Positions 24,084 through 32,564 are shown, numbered from the stretch's first letter. The stretch: DNA of 64,000 nt from Thermoanaerobaculia bacterium (GCA_030429235.1 JAUIDB010000016.1:33461-97460), one strand, 5' to 3'. Numbers and translations are program-made. Notes: generated from the sequence alone by a model not told the origin.

Positions 24084-24668
24084 ATGCTCGTTCGCTACCA
24101 CCTGCTGACGCTGCCGGTGCACCGGAGGTCCTTCGCGGGCTACTACGCGGCCCATGATCGCGAAGTCGAGTCGCTGCGGCCGGAGGTCGAGAAGGAGTGG
24201 GGCGAGCCCTGGGACAAACTGCCGCCCCACATTCGACTGTATTGGCAGGACCAGTGGTACTGGCCACCGTGGTTCTTCAACGATGTAGCAGGGTACTTGC
24301 GTCTCGGCTCGGACGGGGTCGAAGCCCTAGCCGCTGACCTCTTTCTCGCCCGTCGGTACTTTCCGGCCACGGCTCCAGAGCGTTTTTCCCGGCCGCCGGG
24401 GCTCCCCGAGGAGGCGGCGGAGGTGGTGTATCTGGCTTCGGTCTCGCGACGGCCGATCGTGCTCGGCGATAACTCCAGCTACCTGAGGGCCTTGGCGGAG
24501 ATCGTCGACGAAGGCCGGGAGACGATTCGGCGCCAGGCTCCGAGCCTCGACCGAGCCGAAGTGTGGGTCCCCGGGTTCGATCTCTCCTGCCTGGATCTGG
24601 CCCGCGCCGACGCCCAGCTCCGGGAGCGTTTCCCGGACCGGGTGGCGCGAGACCCCACTTCGGGATAA
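24084..24668 (+). CDS. Uncharacterised protein
   Basis: A 194-residue protein I do not recognise. It is soluble, rich in Trp and Tyr in its first third (YWQDQWYWPPWFFNDV), with no signal peptide, Cys cluster or nucleotide motif. Codon use and GC content look like those of its neighbours, so it is probably a real gene. It follows the Mrp/PCP_red pair by 48 bases on the same strand and converges with the cytochrome oxidase operon. Confidence 0.55.
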   Translation: MLVRYHLLTLPVHRRSFAGYYAAHDREVESLRPEVEKEWGEPWDKLPPHIRLYWQDQWYWPPWFFNDVAGYLRLGSDGVEALAADLFLARRYFPATAPERFSRPPGLPEEAAEVVYLASVSRRPIVLGDNSSYLRALAEIVDEGRETIRRQAPSLDRAEVWVPGFDLSCLDLARADAQLRERFPDRVARDPTSG

Positions 24669-24709
24669 CGGCTAGCGGACCCTCGTCGGCGCAGCCAACC
24701 GCTGGCCGG

Positions 24710-25519
24710 CTAGTTCCAGAAGTCGTCTCCGCCGTCGTCTTCGCTGAGCAGAGCTTGCTCGCTCTCCATCCACGCGTCGTAGTCGGTCTGGGAGTGGATG
24801 GTCAGGAAGCCGCGCATCCGATAGTGGCCGATACCGCACAATTGTGCGCAAGCGATCTCGTAGTTTGTATCCTCCTGGCCTCGCAGCTCGCGCATCTCGC
24901 TCGAGGTCACGGTCGGAGTGAACCAGAGTGGGATCTCCATTCCCGGCATGGCGTCCTGTTTGACGCGGAACTCGTTGAGCATGAAGGAGTGGATGACATC
25001 CTTGGTCGAGAGGTGGACGATGGCGGGTTTGTCGACGGGCAGGTGCAGTTGGTTGATGGTGGCGACATCGTCGGCCGCCGCTGGGTCCTCTCGATCGAGC
25101 CCGAGGGGGTTGGACACGGCGTCGACGAGGGTGACGTCGGTGCGGCCGAAGAGTCCGTCCGGACCCGGATAGTGGGCGTTCCAGGCGAACTGCTCACCGA
25201 CCACCCGGACCTCGGTCGCCTCGGCGGGGTTGGGGAAGTCATCGACTCGTTGCGACCAGAGGGGGATCGAAAAACCGATCAGCAGGATGGCCTCCGAAGC
25301 GATCACGGCCCACTCGGCCCAACTGGAGGCCTTGCTCCTCAGTCCCTCGTACGAGGCGACCGGGTTGCGGCTGGCTCGGAAGCGCCACAGCATGTAGAGG
25401 AAGAGCAATCCCCAACCGATGAACATGATCAACATCAACCAATGCACGAGCACCGTGACGTGGTCGAGTTCGGCCCCGTGGGCCGAGGCGACTTCGGGGA
25501 GTCCCAGGGGTAGATTCAT
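24710..25519 (-). CDS. ctaC: Cytochrome c oxidase subunit II (A1-like oxidase), CuA-containing
   Basis: Electron-entry subunit of the first haem-copper oxidase, 269 residues. Two transmembrane helices near the N-terminus precede a periplasmic cupredoxin domain. CuA ligands are present as C224, C228, H232 and M235 (CAQLCGIGHYRM) with the upstream His in DVIHSF. There is no fused cytochrome c domain, so it takes electrons from an external donor. The ATG at 25519 overlaps the stop of the upstream small gene by ATGA. It is the last gene of the operon. Confidence 0.93.
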   Translation of the reverse strand: MNLPLGLPEVASAHGAELDHVTVLVHWLMLIMFIGWGLLFLYMLWRFRASRNPVASYEGLRSKASSWAEWAVIASEAILLIGFSIPLWSQRVDDFPNPAEATEVRVVGEQFAWNAHYPGPDGLFGRTDVTLVDAVSNPLGLDREDPAAADDVATINQLHLPVDKPAIVHLSTKDVIHSFMLNEFRVKQDAMPGMEIPLWFTPTVTSSEMRELRGQEDTNYEIACAQLCGIGHYRMRGFLTIHSQTDYDAWMESEQALLSEDDGGDDFWN

Positions 25520-25764
25520 TCGTTCCCTCGTGTCGGATGGGCGACGCGTCGACGCATCGCGATCATCAAGAAGGCACCTCCTCCAAGGAGCAGGTAGGTC
25601 AAGAGCAGCATGAAGACAATGGCGTTCTGGCCGCCGTCGATCATCGAGTTGTCGGCCTTGCCGTAGCAGACGGAGCAAGCGAGAACGGACAGTTCGGTCA
25701 GCACCACCAGACTCAGGAAGAGGAGTCCGACGAGCTTCCAGCGCGGGGTCGGTGGCTGTCTCAT
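25516..25764 (-). CDS. Small two-helix membrane protein with CSVCYG motif
   Basis: An 82-residue protein with two transmembrane helices and a CSVCYGK motif at the end of the first. It sits between subunits of the A1-like oxidase, overlapping ctaC by 4 bases and the next small gene by 4 bases. Similar small CxxC membrane proteins accompany cox genes in other bacteria; copper or haem handling is possible but not shown. Confidence 0.65.
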   Translation of the reverse strand: MRQPPTPRWKLVGLLFLSLVVLTELSVLACSVCYGKADNSMIDGGQNAIVFMLLLTYLLLGGGAFLMIAMRRRVAHPTRGNE

Positions 25765-25946
25765 AGGTAGTTCACCGATCGCATCTTGCCCAGGAACCAC
25801 CAGCCGTAGACTGGGAGAGCCAGCGCCGCGACGGCGGCGCCGACGCCGAGCCAGGTCGTGCCCTGGCCGAAACCCCAGACGGCGGTTCCGGCCGCCAGCA
25901 GAGTGGCCGCCGTGACGAAGACGATGTGGAAGGCCTTGAGTGACAT
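25761..25946 (-). CDS. Small two-helix membrane protein of cox operon
   Basis: A 61-residue hydrophobic protein with two predicted helices (HIVFVTAATLLAAGTAVWGF and VGAAVAALALPVYGWWFLGK). It overlaps the following CSVCYG gene by 4 bases and follows subunit IV by 12 bases, so it is translated as part of the oxidase operon. It has no known motif; a small accessory or assembly subunit is the likeliest role. Confidence 0.6.
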   Translation of the reverse strand: MSLKAFHIVFVTAATLLAAGTAVWGFGQGTTWLGVGAAVAALALPVYGWWFLGKMRSVNYL

Positions 25947-25958
25947 ACCAGAGCCGCC

Positions 25959-26255
25959 CTAGAGGGTGATCGTGTTGCCAGCGGTGATCGTCGGGATGAT
26001 CAGCACGAAGAGGAAGAACAGGGCCGAAAGGAGCATGGTCCACAGGATCAGGCGCTTCTCGTCCATCAGATGCATGAAGTAGCACGCCACCAGACTGCCC
26101 TTGATCGACGCGATGAACAGGGCCAGAGCGATCGCCTGCCCGGTGGGTAGATCGAGGTACGAGACCGCCACCGTGATCAGAGTCAGGACCATCAACGCCA
26201 CGAAGACGAGGATGTAGGGGCGGACGTTGGGCTTTTCTCCCAGGGTGTGGGCCAT
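25959..26255 (-). CDS. ctaF: Cytochrome c oxidase subunit IV (COX4_pro type), A1-like oxidase
   Basis: A 98-residue three-helix protein. The region LIASIKGSLVACYFMHLMDEKRL is typical of prokaryotic subunit IV (CyoD/COX4_pro), which stabilises the oxidase core. ATG at 26255. It lies between subunit III and the two small membrane-protein genes. Confidence 0.87.
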   Translation of the reverse strand: MAHTLGEKPNVRPYILVFVALMVLTLITVAVSYLDLPTGQAIALALFIASIKGSLVACYFMHLMDEKRLILWTMLLSALFFLFVLIIPTITAGNTITL

Positions 26256-26274
26256 CAGCTCTCTCCTTGCGCGC

Positions 26275-26871
26275 TCAGAGTAGGTACAGGACGGGGAAGA
26301 GGAAGATCCACACCAGGTCGACGAAGTGCCAGAACAGGCCTGAGGCCTCGACCCGATTGGCGAACTGCTGGGGATTCGTGTGGTACATCTTGGAGCCCGG
26401 CAACCAGAGGTAGGCGTTGTAGAGCATGCCCGCGACCACGTGCAGCGCGTGGAGTCCCGTGAAGGTGAAGTAGATCGCCATGAACGTGCTGTGGCTGGGG
26501 TAGAGGTGGTGTTCGAACTTGGCGGAGTACTCGAACGCCTTGACGACACAGAAGACGGCTCCGGCCAGCACCGTGCAGCCCATGAACAGCTTGAACTTCG
26601 CAAAGTTGCGTTCCATCGCGGCCGCCCAGGCGAGAACCATGGTGACACTGGAGGTGATCAGCACCACGGTATTGAGGGTGGCCATGGGGACCGAAAGGGC
26701 TTCGGAGCCGGCTCCGAACTCCGGGTTGCCAGTGCGCAGCAGGATGTACCCCGCGAAGAGCGACCCGAAGAGCATGACCTCGGAAGCGAGGAAGAGCCAG
26801 ATGCCGAGCTTGACGTTGGTCACCCCGGTGTCGGGGCGAATCTCGGAGGTATAGGGGATGACGGTGGACAT
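26275..26871 (-). CDS. ctaE: Cytochrome c oxidase subunit III, A1-like oxidase
   Basis: A 198-residue, five-helix CoxC protein. Conserved motifs are LGIWLFLASEVMLFGSLFAGY at the N-terminus, FTGLHALHVVAGM in the middle and HFVDLVWIFLFPVLYLL at the end. It is the short (~200 residue) five-helix form rather than the seven-helix form. It follows ctaD by 8 bases on the same strand. Confidence 0.94.
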   Translation of the reverse strand: MSTVIPYTSEIRPDTGVTNVKLGIWLFLASEVMLFGSLFAGYILLRTGNPEFGAGSEALSVPMATLNTVVLITSSVTMVLAWAAAMERNFAKFKLFMGCTVLAGAVFCVVKAFEYSAKFEHHLYPSHSTFMAIYFTFTGLHALHVVAGMLYNAYLWLPGSKMYHTNPQQFANRVEASGLFWHFVDLVWIFLFPVLYLL

Positions 26872-26879
26872 GGCGCTCC

Positions 26880-28628
26880 TCAGGCCTCGGATGGGGTTTC
26901 ACCGGGGACGAACTGCGGCAGGAAGTCGTCGGCCCGGCCGGGCACGCTGTACTCGTAGGGGGCGTGGTACACCGTCGGCACCTCAGCGAAGTTGCCGTGC
27001 GGCGGTGGCGACGGGGCCAACCACTCGAGGGTCGTGGCCTGCCAGGCGTTGTCGGGTGCCGAGGCACCCCGCTTCAGGCTCAGGAAGAAGTTGATGATGA
27101 ACGGGATCTGGGCGATCGCCAGGCCCCAGGCCGACATCGACATCACCTTGTTGAGGTGTAGGACCTCCTGGGCGTGGGCGTAGATCTCGCCGCCGTCGAA
27201 GAGTCGCCGCTGCACACCGTGCATCCCTTGAATCAACATCGGGAAGAAGATGCCGTTCATGAAGATGAAGCTCGGCCAGAAGTGCAGCCGTCCTAGTCGC
27301 TCCGACAGGTAGCGCCCGGTCGCTTTGGGATACCAGTAGTAGACCCCTGCGAAGAGGGCGAAGATCGTGCCCGGAGCGACGACGTAGTGGAAGTGACCGA
27401 TCACGTAGTAAGTGTCGTGGAGGTGGATGTCGGTACTGGCCAGGCCGAGGGGCAGGCCGGTCAACCCACCGATTCCGAACATCGGTAGGAAGGCGAGAGC
27501 GAACAGCATCGGCGTGTTGAAGCGGATCGAACCACCCCAGAGCGACAGCAAGAGGCAGGTCAGGATGACCACCGAGGGGATCGAGATGATCATCGTCGTG
27601 GTCTGGAAGAAGGCCGACATCATCGTGCCCATGCCGGTGATGAACATGTGGTGCGCCCAGACGATGAAGGACATGAAGCCCACGAAGAGCACCGAGTACA
27701 CCAGCAACTTGTAGCCCCACAATGGCTTGCGGGTGTTGTTCGCGACGACCTCGCCGACGATACCCAGCGCGGGGAGGATCAGAACGTAGACCTCGGGGTG
27801 GGCCAGGAACCAGAAGAGATGCTGCCAGAGGATCGGGCTCCCCCCGCCGGTGTTGGCGAGAACCTCGCCAGCGACCACCAACCCTTCGGGCATGAAGAAG
27901 CTAGTGCCGGCCAGGCGATCCATCAGCTGCATGAGACCGGCGGCCTGCAGGGCGGGGAAGGCCAGCAGCAGCAGGAACGAGGTGACGAACTGGGCCCAGA
28001 CGAAGAAGGGCAGTTTCCAGAAGTCGAGTCCGGGCGCGCGAAGCTGCACGATGGTCACGATGAAGTTGATGGCACCGAGTAGCGACGACATGATCAGGAA
28101 GAGCATGCCGACCACCCACCAGGTCTGGCCCGAACCGGCGATGTTCGACAATGGAGGATAGGAGGTCCAGCCGGACTGAGCCGCGCCGCCGGGCACGAAG
28201 AAGCTGGCCAGCATCACCACCCCGCCCCAGAAGTAGAGGTGGTAGCTCATCATGTTGAGCCGTGGAAAGGCCATGTCGGGGGCGCCGATCTGGAGAGGCA
28301 CCACGAAGTTTCCGAAGCCACCGACGGCGAGTGGGACGACCCCGAGGAAGACCATGATCGTGCCGTGCATGGCGCCGAGTTGGTTGTAGAACTCGGGCAG
28401 CATGATGCCACCGGGCATCCGACTGTCCCCCATGAGGCTGCCGATCAGCGGCAAGGCCTCGCCAGGAAAGGCGAGTTGCCAGCGCATGAGCATCATCAAG
28501 CTGAAGCCGAAGAAGAGGAACAGCAGAGCGGTGACCGAGTACTGGATGCCGATCACCTTGTGATCGACCGAGAACCAGTATCGGCCCCAGAACCCTGGTT
28601 CCTGGTGGTGTGCGTGCGACTCTCCCAT
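26880..28628 (-). CDS. ctaD: Cytochrome c oxidase subunit I (A1-like; unusual K-channel)
   Basis: Catalytic haem-copper subunit, 582 residues and 12 helices. The CuB/haem a3 ligands are present: HPEVYV (His plus cross-linked Tyr), the VWAHHMFITG His pair and the DTYYVIGHFHYV haem ligands. The Glu of HPEVY marks an A1-type D-pathway, and the Asp of APDMAFPR is kept. In contrast, the stretch normally reading VKVFNW with the K-channel lysine reads IPSVVILTCLLLSLWGG, so that Lys appears to be missing. The next oxidase at 41.0 kb has the Lys. It is the first cox gene after the cupredoxin gene. Confidence 0.94.
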   Translation of the reverse strand: MGESHAHHQEPGFWGRYWFSVDHKVIGIQYSVTALLFLFFGFSLMMLMRWQLAFPGEALPLIGSLMGDSRMPGGIMLPEFYNQLGAMHGTIMVFLGVVPLAVGGFGNFVVPLQIGAPDMAFPRLNMMSYHLYFWGGVVMLASFFVPGGAAQSGWTSYPPLSNIAGSGQTWWVVGMLFLIMSSLLGAINFIVTIVQLRAPGLDFWKLPFFVWAQFVTSFLLLLAFPALQAAGLMQLMDRLAGTSFFMPEGLVVAGEVLANTGGGSPILWQHLFWFLAHPEVYVLILPALGIVGEVVANNTRKPLWGYKLLVYSVLFVGFMSFIVWAHHMFITGMGTMMSAFFQTTTMIISIPSVVILTCLLLSLWGGSIRFNTPMLFALAFLPMFGIGGLTGLPLGLASTDIHLHDTYYVIGHFHYVVAPGTIFALFAGVYYWYPKATGRYLSERLGRLHFWPSFIFMNGIFFPMLIQGMHGVQRRLFDGGEIYAHAQEVLHLNKVMSMSAWGLAIAQIPFIINFFLSLKRGASAPDNAWQATTLEWLAPSPPPHGNFAEVPTVYHAPYEYSVPGRADDFLPQFVPGETPSEA

Positions 28629-28724
28629 CGGGATCCTCTCGGTTGGAGCAGATCTGCTACCCCAGGCTCGGGGCAGCGGACCGCCGGTTGTCTCGACTTG
28701 TGGCTTCGGGGTGGCTAGGGCCGA

Positions 28725-29426
28725 CTACTTCTTGGGCACCATGAACGAGAAGTCGAGGGTGGCCGAGCCTCCCGATACCGTGGCCGACCCGGACTGCGTG
28801 CCGAGCTTCTCGTGCCAGGCGACGACCTCGTAGGTACCGTCCGGTACGTCGGCGATGGTGAACTGTCCGTTGCCATCGGAGACGGCGAAGAAGGGATGGG
28901 ACATGACGGCGACGTAGGACTTCATCCACGGGTGTACGTCACACTTGACCGGAAACACCGGCTCCGGCTTCGAGAAGCTGGTGTCCTTCTCTTTCAAGGT
29001 GGGGGGCATTCCGATGTTGAACTCGCGATTCTCCTTCGGGAGGCCGTGTACGTTGTGCAGGATTCCGTCCGAGTTGCGGAACTGGAGCTTCTGTCCCACC
29101 AGGACGCCAGCGACGTGAGGCTTGTAGACGCAGCCATCCTGGTCGATAACCACGGGAGTGCTAGGAGCCGAGTAGTTGCCGGCGGGTGCGTTCTTGATCT
29201 GAACGAACACGTTGGCCAGCCCGTTGCCCTCTCCGAGTACCAGGACGTCGGGAGCCACGGGGCCGTCGTGTTTGCTGGCGCACGCGGGGTCTGCGTCCAT
29301 CCGCAACGGTTTGAGGTTGGGGACCTTGTCGTCGTACGTGATCTTGCCGCTGATGCTGCCGGCGAAGGCGCCAGAAGCGAGCAGGGCGGAACAGGTGAAG
29401 GCGACAGTGACGAGAGTCGAACGCAT
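28725..29426 (-). CDS. Secreted cupredoxin/plastocyanin-like protein
   Basis: A 233-residue periplasmic protein with a signal peptide (MRSTLVTVAFTCSALLASGAFA). The middle domain has the type I copper pattern: His in GILHNVHG, then Cys, His and Met in VKCDVHPWM. The last 50 residues (GNGQFTIADVPDGTYEVVAWH) form a carboxypeptidase-regulatory-like beta domain. It is 96 bases upstream of the A1-like oxidase genes on the same strand, so it is a good candidate for a blue-copper electron donor to that oxidase, which lacks its own cytochrome c domain. Confidence 0.78.
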   Translation of the reverse strand: MRSTLVTVAFTCSALLASGAFAGSISGKITYDDKVPNLKPLRMDADPACASKHDGPVAPDVLVLGEGNGLANVFVQIKNAPAGNYSAPSTPVVIDQDGCVYKPHVAGVLVGQKLQFRNSDGILHNVHGLPKENREFNIGMPPTLKEKDTSFSKPEPVFPVKCDVHPWMKSYVAVMSHPFFAVSDGNGQFTIADVPDGTYEVVAWHEKLGTQSGSATVSGGSATLDFSFMVPKK

Positions 29427-29528
29427 CCGGGGGTTCCTTTCACAGAAACCGGTCCGAAGGAGATCATCGAGAGATCGGTCGATGTCCCCAGGAACCGGCC
29501 CGTCTATTGATTTTGCTGATCGCGCTCA

Positions 29529-29557
29529 AGGATAGTGGGAGCGACCAGGAGGGTCAA
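29529..29557 (-). promoter_or_regulatory. Sigma70-like promoter of cupredoxin-cox operon
   Basis: On the minus strand, TTGACC (29557-29552) and TATCCT (29534-29529) are exactly 17 bases apart. Transcription would begin near 29522, about 95 bases before the cupredoxin ATG. The same -10 hexamer TATCCT appears in the promoter of the first act operon. The rest of the 29427-29715 gap shows no gene. Confidence 0.6.
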
Positions 29558-29715
29558 GTGCTGGCTGTGTCGCACGGCGAAGTGCCAGTGCGGACAAGGG
29601 TCCTCGTCGTGGTGGCCGCGCTGCGATCGCGGAGGGTGCGGGCTTCGAGCCACCGGTCAGGTGTTGGTAAGGGCGGTGGAAGATCAAGCCAGCCCGCCGG
29701 GTCCGAGCGGCTGCC

Positions 29716-31164
29716 CTAGAACAGGTCGCCGTCTCCCATCGAGTAGTAGAGCTCGTCGAGCGGTGCCTCGGTCTCGGCGTCGGGGAGGATCATGAACCCC
29801 AGCTTCGACGGGTTGGGGCGTGATTCGAAACCGAGGGTGAGCAGTTCCTCGTGCCACCAATCGGGTCGTTGTGGGAACCAGGCCTCGGTCCCCTCGGGAC
29901 CATCGTGTCGGAGGTCCTCCCAGGCCCGCTGCAGGAGAGTCGCAGCCGCCCGGCGGTGCCTGGGCTCGAAGAGGGCGTCTCCCCAGACCACTGTGTTGTC
30001 GCCGCGTTTGAAGACTCCCCAGCCGATCAGTCGTCCCCAACGCTCGACGGAGTAGAGGTGGTAGTCGGTGTCGGGACACCGCAGATAGCGCCAGTCGAGA
30101 TACCTCGCGTCCCGCAACACCAGGTAGCCGTAGTGGGGAGCGACCCGAGCAAAGAAGCGATCGTAGCGCCGGCCGACGCGGTGGACTCGTCGGATGCGAT
30201 AGCCGGCGACCGGCGACGGACCTCCCGGGCCTCGCCACCGGTAGCTCACGGGTTCGACTTCCATCCCGCCGATGAACCAGCGACAGAAGCGCTGGATTGG
30301 TCCGGTGTTGAAGCCGTAGTAGAAACCGAACCCGCGGCCGAGGAAGCGTGCGAAGAAGTGCCGTACGGTGCGCGCGAGCAGACTGCGGGTCCCGCGGCCG
30401 ACTCCTCGGTACTCCGGGTCGGTCATCGTGTCGCCGATCTGCAGGGCGACGAAGGTGCGGCCGTGATGCCAGAAGGGCATCCCGTACCCGGCGTAGTGGG
30501 TCGCCAGGGCCGGTGGGTCAGAGTTCCCGTCGTCGCGGGGATCGTCGGGCTCGGCCTCGGCCAGACTGATGGCGAGGTTGGCCCACGGATTGTCGCGGTA
30601 GGACCAGGCCCAGCGTTGCGGGGTCCGCTGGTGGTGGAAGCAGCGACGGAACAGGTCGAGGATCTCGTCCTCGTCGCCGGGGCGGTAGGACCGGATGTGG
30701 TGCGGATCACGTCGCAGCACGAGCAGTGCCACTTCCTGCCCCTCGGCCCTACCGGAACCCTGGTGCAGCACGACGAAGCCGAGTTCGGACACGATGCGCA
30801 CCCAGCGAGCCGGAGGCGACTCGAGTCCCTCGAACAGAACCAGCAGGCGTCCCTCCGGCTGCAGGGCGGTGCGTAGGACCTCCAATGCCGTCGACAGTGC
30901 CGCGTCGTCGAGCGGTTCGAGATCGTGGTGTCGCCGGACGATCGCCGCGAACCGGGTCTCGGGGAGTCCCTGCTCACTCCGTCCGCGCCGCAGGGTCAGG
31001 CTAGCCTCGAGGTCGCTCGGAAGCCACTCCTCCGGGACGTCGAGAAGGAGAACCTCGGACCCAGCCTCGACTTGGGCCAGATGCCGACTCAGCCGGTCGC
31101 CCGGGGACGTGGCCGGCGCCGCGTCGGAGGCTCCCGCCGAGGTCATCCTGCGGTCGTGGGCCAC
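29716..31164 (-). CDS. GNAT-family protein with N-terminal extension
   Basis: A 482-residue protein. Residues about 20-155 resemble a degenerate methyltransferase-like alpha/beta domain (DRLSRHLAQVEAGSEVLLLDVP, ALQPEGRLLVLFEG) without a clear SAM loop. Residues about 160-330 form a GNAT domain (IRSYRPGDEDEILDLFRRCF; GDTMTDPEYRGVGRGTRSLLAR with the RGVGRG CoA loop). The remaining part is basic and aromatic and likely extends the acyltransferase. It is 9 bases downstream of a radical SAM gene, so the two are cotranscribed; substrate unknown. Confidence 0.68.
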   Translation of the reverse strand: MAHDRRMTSAGASDAAPATSPGDRLSRHLAQVEAGSEVLLLDVPEEWLPSDLEASLTLRRGRSEQGLPETRFAAIVRRHHDLEPLDDAALSTALEVLRTALQPEGRLLVLFEGLESPPARWVRIVSELGFVVLHQGSGRAEGQEVALLVLRRDPHHIRSYRPGDEDEILDLFRRCFHHQRTPQRWAWSYRDNPWANLAISLAEAEPDDPRDDGNSDPPALATHYAGYGMPFWHHGRTFVALQIGDTMTDPEYRGVGRGTRSLLARTVRHFFARFLGRGFGFYYGFNTGPIQRFCRWFIGGMEVEPVSYRWRGPGGPSPVAGYRIRRVHRVGRRYDRFFARVAPHYGYLVLRDARYLDWRYLRCPDTDYHLYSVERWGRLIGWGVFKRGDNTVVWGDALFEPRHRRAAATLLQRAWEDLRHDGPEGTEAWFPQRPDWWHEELLTLGFESRPNPSKLGFMILPDAETEAPLDELYYSMGDGDLF

Positions 31165-31173
31165 GGGTGGTGC

Positions 31174-32277
31174 CTATCCGTCGTAGGTGATGGCCATGGG
31201 ACAGTTGCGACAGATGAAGTTCGCCGGCGCCTCCTCCATGCCGTAGGTCCAGCGACGAGCCTGGGCCAATCCGGGGCCGGCGAGGACTTCGGCCACCGAG
31301 TGGGTGTTGAGGTCCCCGACCTCCGTCGTCTCCGAGTAGTCCTGACAGCAGAGGATCGCTTTGGCTCGCGGTGTGATGTGGAGGTGCTGTAGTGGCCGGG
31401 AGCCCACGTACTCGCAACCTCGGAGCTTCTGGCGCTTCTGACCACCGACGCCGATACCGATCTGCAAGTAGGCGGCGCGATCGTTGACCACGTAGTAGCG
31501 CGTATCGAAGCGCGAACCGTCGAAACGCGCCTTGATCGCTTCGTAGTCGGCCTGGTGCTTCTCGTCTCCGGTCCCGAGGACCACGATGGCCATTTCGTCG
31601 GCGAGGGGCTTGTCCTTGGCGTAGTCGAGATTCTTCAACACGAGCTTCAGGTGGTCGCCGCCCCGCTCCTCGGTGTAGCGATCGTGATCCAGGGTCGAGA
31701 GGTTGATCGAAAGGAAGCGGAGGCCGCCGATCTCCAGCAGCTGGTCGACCCGCTTCGGGGTCAACCCCGTGCCGTTAGTCAGTGTGGCGGGGGGAAGGCC
31801 GGCATCGCGGATCGCCTGCACCTGCTCGACGAACCGCTTGTCGGCCGTCGGTTCGTTGTAGCTGATCATGAAGACGGCTTCGATCGTTTCTCGCCAGGCC
31901 TTCAGTTGGTCGAGGATGTCGATGTACTGCTCCATCGGCATGAAGTGGTCTTCACGCGGGTCGAGCGAGACCGGGCAGAAGTAGCAGGACTGATTGCAGA
32001 CCGTATGCGCCTCGAGGGCCACGTACTTGAGCAGGAACTGCTTCGAGACGTCGATCTCGCGGCTGACCAGCCACTCGTCCTCGACCAGGAGCTCGCGGAC
32101 GGTCGGCTCGATCGACTCTGGATCCAACACGCCGGCCAGGACCTGCTGCAGCTCGAAGAAGCCACGCTCTCCTTCGAGCATGGTGACGTCCGTCAGCGGG
32201 TGGTAGAAGCGATCGGGGCCGAGGTGGATGAAGGGGTTGGCGACGAGGCGAACGGCGGTAGCGGTCGGTGCTGGCAA
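31174..32277 (-). CDS. Radical SAM/SPASM-domain enzyme
   Basis: A 367-residue enzyme. Residues 1-80 look like a PqqD-like peptide-binding domain. The radical SAM cluster is C94, C98, C101 (CNQSCYFCP), and the C-terminal SPASM-like cysteines include CEYV, CCQDY and CRNCP. Radical SAM/SPASM enzymes modify peptides or small metabolites. The start is TTG at 32277 preceded by GGAGGATTCCA, a strong ribosome binding site. A 7-base hairpin (AGCCGCG-agggc-CGCGGCT) lies just upstream of that site. No precursor peptide gene is visible between it and its neighbours. Confidence 0.82.
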   Translation of the reverse strand: MPAPTATAVRLVANPFIHLGPDRFYHPLTDVTMLEGERGFFELQQVLAGVLDPESIEPTVRELLVEDEWLVSREIDVSKQFLLKYVALEAHTVCNQSCYFCPVSLDPREDHFMPMEQYIDILDQLKAWRETIEAVFMISYNEPTADKRFVEQVQAIRDAGLPPATLTNGTGLTPKRVDQLLEIGGLRFLSINLSTLDHDRYTEERGGDHLKLVLKNLDYAKDKPLADEMAIVVLGTGDEKHQADYEAIKARFDGSRFDTRYYVVNDRAAYLQIGIGVGGQKRQKLRGCEYVGSRPLQHLHITPRAKAILCCQDYSETTEVGDLNTHSVAEVLAGPGLAQARRWTYGMEEAPANFICRNCPMAITYDG

Positions 32278-32354
32278 TGGAATCCTCCGAGCCGCGAGGG
32301 CCGCGGCTGACTGTCCAGTGTAGCAGGGTCTACGGACCCCGAACCCGGGGCGTC

Positions 32355-32528
32355 CTAGTCGAGGCTAGCGGGCGGTAGCGTCTCCAGGAGCAGCTCGAGA
32401 AAACGCTGGGGTTCGTCGTGCTCCCGGGCGTCCTGGCGGTCGACCAGGCGGACGGCGACGAGATCGTACTCGGGAACCACGATCAGCCACTTCCCAGCCA
32501 ACCGTTGGCCAGGGGAGTCGGCCGACCT
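32355..32528 (-). pseudogene. C-terminal remnant of a beta-lactamase-family serine hydrolase
   Basis: An open stretch of 57 codons without a start, bounded upstream by TGA at 32531-32529 and ending in TAG at 32357-32355. It reads ...GQRLAGKWLIVVPEYDLVAVRLVDR and then RFLELLLETLPP, matching the last strand and helix of class C beta-lactamase-related serine hydrolases (VVPELDLVVVHR-like). The catalytic SxxK and YxN parts are absent. It appears to be a deletion scar just downstream of actF, where the rest of the gene has been lost. Confidence 0.45.
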
Positions 32529-32564
32529 TCACCGACACTGGAACCCGAGGGGCCCGCCGGGCCG

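Noticed and set aside
24669..24709. Possible terminator in the convergent gap before ctaC
   Set aside because: The arms CTAGCGG and CCGCTGG need a G-U pair, the loop is large and no T run follows.
29514..29530. FNR-like box near the cupredoxin promoter (TTGAG-CGCG-ATCAG on the minus strand)
   Set aside because: Only 8 of 10 consensus positions match, symmetry is imperfect and it overlaps the predicted start site; kept as chance.
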